From: Clostridia bacterium
GTDB taxonomy: Bacteria > Bacillota > Clostridia > Christensenellales > Aristaeellaceae
Assembly: GCA_030529995.1 (NCBI GenBank)
Contig: JAUMVT010000019.1
Coordinates: 1-38,102, forward strand
Length of the DNA: 38,102 nt
Direction: 5' to 3'
In this document: in pieces, positions 34,713 to 38,102 of the stretch
Layout: each line of letters starts with the position of its first letter
Position numbering within the stretch: position 1 is the first letter of the stretch
The notes under the pieces: model-generated
What the model was told of the DNA's origin: nothing
Seen by the model: only the letters and a program-made list of their open reading frames with translations
Databases searched by the model: none
Translations under genes and position numbers: made by a program

Positions 34713-36254
34713 ATGTCGGAGACGCAGAAGATCGTCATTCTGGACTTTGGCGGCCAGTATACCCAGCTGATTGCACGGCGGGTACGTGAGTGCAAGGTGT
34801 ATTCCGAAGTGCTTCCCTACCATGCATCGGCAGAGCAGATTCGAGCCATTCATCCCTTGGGCGTGATTCTCAGCGGCGGCCCTGCCAGTGTGCTGGCGGA
34901 GGATGCACCCCAGTGCGACCCGGCGGTGTACACCCTGGGTGTGCCGGTGCTGGGCATTTGCTACGGTATGCAGCTGACTGCCCATCTGCTGGGCGGCAAG
35001 GTAGAGGCTGCCAAGCAGCGGGAGTACGGCCGGATTGCCGTTACCATGGACGATAAGGCTACCATCCTGAAGGATATGTCCGATACGTCCAGCAACTGGA
35101 TGAGTCACACCTATCAGGTGAAGGTTTGCCCGGAAGGCTTCCATCCCATTGCTCACACGGAGAACTGTCCCATCGCTGCCATGGCGGATGACGCTCGGCA
35201 CATCTACGGCGTTCAGTTCCACCCGGAAGTAACCCATTCCGATGAGGGACGGACGATTATCAGCAACTTCCTACATATCTGCGGCTGTGCAGGGGACTGG
35301 ACCATGGCAGCCTATGCCCAGACGGCCATTGCCCGCATCCGGGAGACCGTGGGCGAGCAGGGCACCGTGCTGCTGGCACTGTCCGGCGGTGTGGATTCTT
35401 CGGTGGCGGCGGCACTGATTTACAAGGCCATCGGGGATCGGCTGACCTGCGTGTATGTGGATCACGGCTTTATGCGCCAGGGCGAAAGCGAGCAGGTCAC
35501 GGAAGTGTTCAGCAAGCTGTTCCCTGTGCGGTTCATTCCCGTGGATGCCTCCAAGGAATTCTTTGCCGACCTGGAAGGCGTAACCGATCCCGAGCAGAAG
35601 CGGAAGATCATCGGCCGGGACTTTATCCGTGTCTTCAAGCGGGAAGCGGAAAAACTGGGCAAGCTGGACTACTTTGCTCAGGGCACCATCTATCCCGATG
35701 TGATTGAAAGCGGCCAGGCCACCGGCGCCGCCGTGATCAAGAGCCACCACAACGTAGGCGGCTTGCCCAAGGAACTGGGCTTTACCGAGCTGATCGAGCC
35801 TCTGCGGATGCTCTTCAAGGATGAGGTTCGGGCTCTTGGCGAAACCCTTGGCCTGCCTCATGATCTGGTGTGGCGTCAGCCCTTCCCCGGCCCCGGCTTG
35901 GCCATTCGTGTCATGGGTGCAGTGGATCCTGAAAAGGTGGCTATCGTCCGTGCTTCTGATGCCATCCTTCGGGAGGAAATCAAGCGCGCCGGTTTGGATG
36001 GAGACATTCATCAGTACTTCACCGTGCTGACCGGTGTCCGCAGCGTGGGCGTCATGGGGGATGAGCGTACCTATGATTACACCGTCGCCCTCCGTGCCGT
36101 AACCACTGACGATTTCATGACCGCCGACTGGGCACGGATTCCCTACGATGTGGTGCGCATCATTTCCGCCCGCATTGTCAATGAGGTCAAACACGTCAAC
36201 CGGGTGGTGCTGGATGTAACCACCAAGCCCCCGGCCAGTATCGAGTGGGAGTAA
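34713..36254 (+). CDS. guaA: GMP synthase (glutamine-hydrolysing)
   Basis: Aminates XMP to GMP using glutamine and ATP. 513 aa, both domains complete. The class I amidotransferase has Cys83 in GICYGMQ, with His170 and Glu172 in VQFHPEV. The ATP pyrophosphatase P-loop is SGGVDSS from Ser224. The C-terminal dimerisation domain ends in the invariant TTKPPASIEWE. GAGGAGG precedes ATG 34713. The 3' end of guaA is a known insertion point for genomic islands, and the DNA beyond the stop changes character here, but the gene itself is not disrupted. Confidence 0.97.
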   Translation: MSETQKIVILDFGGQYTQLIARRVRECKVYSEVLPYHASAEQIRAIHPLGVILSGGPASVLAEDAPQCDPAVYTLGVPVLGICYGMQLTAHLLGGKVEAAKQREYGRIAVTMDDKATILKDMSDTSSNWMSHTYQVKVCPEGFHPIAHTENCPIAAMADDARHIYGVQFHPEVTHSDEGRTIISNFLHICGCAGDWTMAAYAQTAIARIRETVGEQGTVLLALSGGVDSSVAAALIYKAIGDRLTCVYVDHGFMRQGESEQVTEVFSKLFPVRFIPVDASKEFFADLEGVTDPEQKRKIIGRDFIRVFKREAEKLGKLDYFAQGTIYPDVIESGQATGAAVIKSHHNVGGLPKELGFTELIEPLRMLFKDEVRALGETLGLPHDLVWRQPFPGPGLAIRVMGAVDPEKVAIVRASDAILREEIKRAGLDGDIHQYFTVLTGVRSVGVMGDERTYDYTVALRAVTTDDFMTADWARIPYDVVRIISARIVNEVKHVNRVVLDVTTKPPASIEWE

Positions 36255-36340
36255 TCCCAAGAGTCAAAAAAACCTTGAAAATACAGGACTTTTTGAGCCT
36301 TGATACCCCTCGTGGCAACGATTTGGCAACATCATTTCAT
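36241..36340. other. Candidate island junction downstream of guaA
   Basis: The guaA end (ATCGAGTGGGAGTAA) is followed by AT-richer sequence with a TCAAAAA/TTTTTGA inverted repeat (about 36264-36290) and two TGGCAAC direct repeats (36313-36319 and 36324-36330) offset by 11 bases, about one helical turn. Such repeats resemble arm-type sites of tyrosine integrases. No integrase gene is in the window, so this is an inference. Confidence 0.4.
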
Positions 36341-36353
36341 TATTCATAAAAAT

Positions 36354-36394
36354 AGAGCTATCTGATTTCAAATGAAGTCAGGTAGCTCTTTTTG
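36354..36394. terminator. Bidirectional terminator
   Basis: AGAGCTATCTGA (36354-36365) pairs with TCAGGTAGCTCT (36378-36389) and is flanked by T-runs on both strands. It can stop guaA transcripts on the plus strand and the small minus-strand reading frame that ends at 36396. Confidence 0.82.
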
Positions 36395-36395
36395 T

Positions 36396-36530
36396 TTATT
36401 TATTTCGTTCTTCTTTCAATGCTTCGACGAGCATATCACTCAGTCCTTGCGACGGCGTGATTTTGTGCCACTGACCGGAGGTATCGTATTTCGGATAGTA
36501 ATAACGCCAGCGGTCGTATACTCCTTTCAC
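36396..36530 (-). CDS. Small minus-strand reading frame, hypothetical or gene remnant
   Basis: Reads as a 44-aa hydrophilic peptide (VKGVYDRWRYYYPKYDTSGQ, then WHKITPSQGLSDMLVEALKE and ERNK) from GTG 36530, ending two bases before a terminator on the same strand. The frame stays open for about ten codons further upstream with no better start, and the GTG lacks a well-placed ribosome binding site. Protein-like composition and the matching terminator support a real or formerly real gene, possibly the C-terminal stub of a longer one. I do not recognise the family. Confidence 0.4.
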   Translation of the reverse strand: MKGVYDRWRYYYPKYDTSGQWHKITPSQGLSDMLVEALKEERNK

Positions 36531-36541
36531 CTCGCAATCTG

Positions 36542-36570
36542 TTGCGAAATCACAGATTCTGTGTTATGAT
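36542..36570 (+). promoter_or_regulatory. Promoter and palindromic operator of the XRE regulator
   Basis: TTGCGA (36542-36547), 17 bases, TATGAT (36565-36570). The spacer contains the perfect palindrome CACAGATTCTGTG (36551-36563), well placed for self-repression by the XRE protein. Confidence 0.65.
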
Positions 36571-36598
36571 ATAGAAAACATGTTCGAAGGTGATAGAC

Positions 36599-36850
36599 AT
36601 GGCTGTTTCTTATAGACGTTTGTGGGAACTTCTGGCTGATAAAAAGATAAGTGCGGCTGACCTCCGCAAGGCTTCCGGGGTAGCACCGAATACGATGACA
36701 AGGCTGCACCGTGACGAGGAAGTTTCCTTGGATGTGCTCGGCAGGATTTGCAGCGTGCTCCATGCAGATTTCGGAGATGTGGTCGAATATGTTGATGAAG
36801 GGAATGAGCAGCATGACACCGGAGGAAAAAGCTCGGCAGACAATCGATGA
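36599..36850 (+). CDS. XRE-family helix-turn-helix regulator
   Basis: An 83-aa DNA-binding protein. MAVSYRRLWELLADKKISAADLRKASGVAPNTMTRLHRDEEVSLDVLGRICSVLHADFGDVVEYV is a complete Cro/C1-type HTH of the compact kind found with mobile elements and restriction-modification genes. ATG 36599 is used, with GAAGGTGAT upstream. It overlaps the following methyltransferase gene by 38 bases. It probably acts as the controller of the module, acting on the palindrome in its own promoter, so that methylase expression is timed. Confidence 0.9.
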   Translation: MAVSYRRLWELLADKKISAADLRKASGVAPNTMTRLHRDEEVSLDVLGRICSVLHADFGDVVEYVDEGNEQHDTGGKSSADNR

Positions 36851-37784
36851 AAAATTGATCGATGTTAGCAGCTACCCGGTTGCGCAGGTGCTGGATGTGC
36901 TGCTTCAAGATAAAACGACAAAGAAGAACATCATATGGGCGACCGATACCTATGAGGAGTTTGGCGAGAAATTCACGGACAAGGTGCAGCTGGATGCAAA
37001 CGCCTTCCTGCAGCGACCCGACATCATCCGCCCACGCATACAGAAGTCGCAGGAGGCGCAGGCCCAGCGGACGCGAAAAAAGGCGGAGGTATTCACGCCG
37101 GCATGGCTTTGCAATCAGATGAACAATCATTGCGATGCCGACTGGTTCGGACGCAGCGGCGTGTTCAACACGGAGAATGCCGACCATACTTGGACGGTGT
37201 CGGAGGGGAAAATTGAATTCCCGAAAAAAAAGAAGTGGCAGCGCTATGTGGATTCCCGCCGGCTTGAAATCACCTGCGGTGAGGCGCCGTACCTTGTTTC
37301 CCGATACGATGTATCAACGGGAGAGCTGATCGTCCCGCCCATACGGCGCATTGGAATGCTTGACCGTAAGCTGCGCATCGTGAACGAGAATACGGAGGGC
37401 TATGACGACTGGCTGAAATGGACGATCCGTGCATTTGAGGCCTGCTACGGCTATGAGTATCAGGGCGACAATGTGCTGATTGCACGAATCAATCTGCTGC
37501 TGACCTTTATGGATTACTACGAGGAACGCTGGGAGCGGCGGCCGGACGACAAGCTCCTGCGGCAGATGGCGAACAAGATTGCCTGGAACATCTGGCAGAT
37601 GGACGGGCTGAAGGATACCGTACCGCTCGGAAGACCATATGAAGAATGTCACCAGATGATGCTCCTTGATATATTCGGGGATATGGGAGTCGAAAAAGAC
37701 GGTGAGCCGGAAGCCGTGCCGTGCAGGATATTGAACTGGAGAAGCAAAAACTCCATACTTTTCAAAAAGCTGAAGGAGATGTGA
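36813..37784 (+). CDS. Restriction-modification DNA methyltransferase, motif X/I part
   Basis: A 323-aa protein carrying the first part of an N6-adenine methyltransferase of the Eco57I/type IIG kind: motif X-like VFTPAWLCNQM (from Val93) and a SAM-binding motif I variant EITCGEAPYL (TCGEAPYL at 154-161), followed by LDRKLRIVNEN and YGYEYQGDNVLIARINLLLTFMDYYEERW. The catalytic NPPY motif is missing here and occurs in the next gene. The start ATG 36813 has AAGGG ten bases upstream and lies inside the XRE gene. The stop TGA (37782-37784) is followed after one codon by the next ATG in the same frame. Base composition is lower in GC than the chromosome to the left. Confidence 0.8.
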   Translation: MTPEEKARQTIDEKLIDVSSYPVAQVLDVLLQDKTTKKNIIWATDTYEEFGEKFTDKVQLDANAFLQRPDIIRPRIQKSQEAQAQRTRKKAEVFTPAWLCNQMNNHCDADWFGRSGVFNTENADHTWTVSEGKIEFPKKKKWQRYVDSRRLEITCGEAPYLVSRYDVSTGELIVPPIRRIGMLDRKLRIVNENTEGYDDWLKWTIRAFEACYGYEYQGDNVLIARINLLLTFMDYYEERWERRPDDKLLRQMANKIAWNIWQMDGLKDTVPLGRPYEECHQMMLLDIFGDMGVEKDGEPEAVPCRILNWRSKNSILFKKLKEM

Positions 37785-37787
37785 GCC

Positions 37788-38102
37788 ATGGGAAAGAAAT
37801 TGTTTGATTATGTGATTGGAAATCCGCCGTATAACGAGGATTTTGAAAACTCGGGAGATAACGGTAATTTTGCAAAGCCCGTTTATAACAATTTTATGGA
37901 CGCCACCTACGAGGTGGCAGAAAAAGTGGAACTCATCCACCCCGCTCGCTTTCTCTTTAACGCTGGAAGTACGCCAAAGCCATGGAACGAAAAAATGCTT
38001 AATGACGAGCATTTTAAAGTTATGAAGTATGAAGCTGATTGCACAAGGGTCTTCCCCAACACGGATATTAAGGGCGGTATTGCAATCACTTACCGAGATA
38101 AG
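37788..38102 (+). CDS. Eco57I-type DNA methylase, NPPY part (cut off by the window end)
   Basis: The first 105 residues are visible and the frame is still open at the window edge. MGKKLFDYVIGNPPYNEDFE contains the catalytic motif IV (Asn12-Pro-Pro-Tyr15) of N6-adenine methyltransferases, and HPARFLFNAGSTPKPWNEKM and VFPNTDIKGGIAITYRDK are typical of Eco57I-family methylases that may be fused to an endonuclease. AAGGAG (with nine bases of spacing) precedes ATG 37788, so independent translation is likely. It probably works together with the preceding motif I protein as one split enzyme. Confidence 0.85.
   Translation, partial: MGKKLFDYVIGNPPYNEDFENSGDNGNFAKPVYNNFMDATYEVAEKVELIHPARFLFNAGSTPKPWNEKMLNDEHFKVMKYEADCTRVFPNTDIKGGIAITYRDK

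Noticed and set aside
36372-36569. Plus-strand reading frame of 65 codons after guaA
   Set aside because: It crosses the terminator, has no ribosome binding site, is Phe/Cys-rich, and overlaps the better-supported minus-strand frame.
37782-37784. TGA between the methylase genes as a selenocysteine codon
   Set aside because: A good ribosome binding site and ATG follow directly, no SECIS-like hairpin was evident, and a methylase has no need for selenocysteine.

Overview
The window reads as chromosomal DNA of an anaerobic, GC-rich member of the Clostridia, most like the Oscillospiraceae/Ruminococcaceae. The basis is AGGAGG-type ribosome binding sites, sigma-A promoters with TTGACA/TATAAT boxes, a single-chain pyruvate:ferredoxin oxidoreductase, a T-box leader before ileS, an alpha2-type glycyl-tRNA synthetase and many Rho-independent terminators. 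From about 150 to 36,250 the DNA is dense, ordinary housekeeping sequence. After guaA the base composition drops and the content changes to a restriction-modification module, which looks like the edge of an integrated element.

Layout: tRNA-Leu(UAA); a lactate/2-hydroxyacid dehydrogenase and nifJ on the minus strand; then on the plus strand glyQS, recQ, plsX-acpP-rnc, an ECF sigma factor with a DUF4349 membrane partner, two tandemly duplicated CPBP membrane proteases, and a Cys-rich mini-protein overlapping dinB. A MarR-MATE drug-efflux pair on the minus strand faces a multidrug-type ABC exporter, which is followed by a GNAT-ManA fusion. A minus-strand cation diffusion facilitator sits behind a NiCo (czcD) riboswitch, back to back with T-box-controlled ileS. 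Next come a degenerate GH4-like protein, an rRNA-type methyltransferase, an RluA-type pseudouridine synthase and tgt.

The most notable unit is at 30.2-34.3 kb. It is a three-gene operon made of a membrane-anchored NusG_II-domain protein, an ApbE flavin transferase lipoprotein, and a membrane-anchored protein with seven FMN-binding domains. Each domain carries an [S/T]GAT flavinylation motif (Thr 162, 283, 374, 487, 598, 698 and 812). ApbE should attach FMN covalently to those threonines, making an extracytoplasmic flavin wire of up to seven cofactors. No partner dehydrogenase is encoded nearby, so its electron donor and acceptor are unknown. rhaM and guaA follow.

Downstream of guaA, a common island insertion point, lie a bidirectional terminator, a small minus-strand reading frame, an XRE regulator with a perfect palindrome inside its promoter, and an N6-adenine methyltransferase. 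The methyltransferase's motifs are divided between two genes separated by one in-frame stop; the second gene runs off the window. No CRISPR array, insertion sequence or integrase gene was seen.
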